This document shows positions 34,177 to 34,893 of a stretch of 34,893 nucleotides of DNA, piece after piece. This stretch comes from an uncultured Thiocystis sp. (GTDB taxonomy: Bacteria > Pseudomonadota > Gammaproteobacteria > Chromatiales > Chromatiaceae): contig NZ_CAIPNF010000182.1 of NCBI RefSeq assembly GCF_903866365.1, positions 1-34,893 of the forward strand, in the 5' to 3' direction. The notes beneath the pieces were generated by a model. The model searched no databases, was not told the DNA's origin, and worked only from the letters and a program-made list of their open reading frames with translations. A program made the translations under genes and the position numbers. Position 1 is the stretch's first letter; every line of letters starts with the position of its first letter.

Positions 34177-34761
34177 TCAAGCCGCCTGGGGCCGCTTCCA
34201 GGTATAGACCGCTGTCACCGCATAATTCCAGACCGCGCCCACCAGAATCCCGGCCAGCGCGGAGAAGAACCAGCCAGAATGCCCTTCCCGGAACAGATAG
34301 TTGGCGATCCCGACATTGGCCAGGGCGCCCACGCTACAGACCAGCACGAAGGTGAACCAGCCCCACAGCAGTTGCCGCCCGCGCAGCCGCATATCGCGGT
34401 AGGTCAGCAGATTGTTCAGGAAAAAATTGCTGGTCATGGCAACCAGGGTCGCGGCGGTTTGACCCAGCATGAAAGCACCGCTGCCGAGCAGGGTCAGGAT
34501 CGGCCACAGCACCGCCATGTGGACGAAGACGCCAAGTCCCCCGATCAGCGAAAAGGCGATGAAGCGCACCGGAATCGTGGTTCCGATGATCTTCTGGGCC
34601 AGCATCAGCAGATATTCCCAGAGCACCGCCTTTTCGAGTTTGCTGTCGCCCGCTTGACGCTGACGGAAGGTGAAGGGCAGTTCGCGAAACCGTAGCGGGT
34701 GTTCGGCGGATGAGAAAATATCCAACAAAATCTTGAAACCAAGACCGCTCAGGGTAACTTC
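34177..34761 (-). pseudogene. GtrA-domain half of a truncated glycosyltransferase fusion
   Basis: The surviving frame starts inside a glycosyltransferase: GFKILLDIFSSAEHPLRFREL and FTFRQRQAGDSKLEKAVLWEY are the end of a dolichol-phosphate-mannose-synthase-like catalytic domain. It continues into a GtrA domain with four membrane helices (FIAFSLIGGLGVFVHMAV, TLVAMTSNFFLNNLLTYR and two more). Intact proteins of this type are GT2-GtrA fusions that load a sugar on undecaprenyl phosphate and flip it. Upstream, the frame meets TGA at 34762-34764 and the similarity ends near 34755. No proper start is present (only TTG 34728), so this is a 5'-truncated gene. Stop at 34177. Confidence 0.72.
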
Positions 34762-34769
34762 TCAATAAC

Positions 34770-34892
34770 TCACGGCACAGCCTGAGCGGCCAAGATCCGT
34801 TCGCGCACGATTTCCGGCAAGGGCGGGATGTCTCCGATTTGCCCGATGCGGTCATTGAGGTAGTCCCAGAAGGAAATCCCGAGCTTGCGGCA
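34770..34892 (-). pseudogene. Probable transposase C-terminal tail, running off the window
   Basis: The last 40 codons of a minus-strand frame read CRKLGISFWDYLNDRIGQIG and then DIPPLPEIVRERILAAQAVP before TGA at 34770-34772. The Arg-Lys-Leu-Gly...Phe-Trp-Asp-Tyr-Leu pattern is what I associate with the C-terminal tails of some insertion-sequence transposases, but I cannot name the family. It abuts exactly where the GtrA fusion gene is broken, which fits an insertion. The rest of the gene lies beyond the window, so it may be intact. Confidence 0.4.
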
Positions 34893-34893
34893 G

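Overview
The window is GC-rich, densely coded chromosomal DNA from a gammaproteobacterium, most likely a sulfur-oxidising member of the Chromatiales (purple sulfur bacteria and relatives). The evidence is the classic gammaproteobacterial rpsF-rpsR-DUF2232-rplI-dnaB block, a YbiT with the same length as the E. coli protein, apaG-apaH, nadD-rsfS-folA, and a sulfide:quinone oxidoreductase of the type known from phototrophic sulfur bacteria. Genus-level placement is inference. No rRNA, tRNA, CRISPR array, prophage or intact insertion sequence was seen.

Layout. 1-740: eroded TnpB transposase remnant. 743-2931 (minus): HerA-like ATPase with a FixH-like membrane protein downstream. 3072-3813 (plus): a 57-residue hydrophobic small protein with its own promoter and terminator, then the nickel regulator NikR. 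3810-7131 (minus): three-gene operon of circularly permuted ATP-grasp, alpha-E and transglutaminase-like proteins; the last lacks its catalytic cysteine. 7353-11727 (minus): arsC, dnaB, rplI, DUF2232, rpsR, rpsF. 11936-14554: a cyclic-nucleotide-binding protein, a lipoprotein, an unknown protein and a PiuC-type dioxygenase. 14732-18810 (plus): minor type IV pilin cluster (PilE-, FimT-, PilW-, PilX- and PilV-like) without pilY1 in the window. 19156-22928 (plus): cold-shock protein, ybiT, a Wzx-like flippase, a PilZ protein. 22933-24168 (minus): GnnA-like oxidoreductase and a small membrane protein. 24402-25719 (plus): apaG, apaH. 25796-29249 (minus): a sulfide:quinone oxidoreductase, a 52-residue small protein, nadD, rsfS, folA. 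29486-30410: two transposon remnants, one an internally deleted IS1380-type element that keeps both inverted repeats. 30549-34156: cupin, guanine-deaminase-like enzyme, YceI-family protein, B12-binding radical SAM enzyme. 34177-34893 (minus): the GtrA half of a broken glycosyltransferase-GtrA fusion, next to what looks like a transposase tail.

How it fits together. Most of the window is housekeeping: translation, replication, NAD and folate synthesis, dinucleotide turnover. Accessory content falls into four groups: surface structures and signalling (minor pilins, PilZ, flippase, GnnA-like enzyme), sulfide oxidation, metal or arsenate response (NikR, ArsC, PiuC), and the ATP-grasp/alpha-E/transglutaminase operon, whose substrate is unknown. 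The least familiar items are the two small proteins (57 aa at 3140, 52 aa at 27648), the active-site-dead transglutaminase, and the Ca-loop-bearing and cysteine-rich minor pilins.
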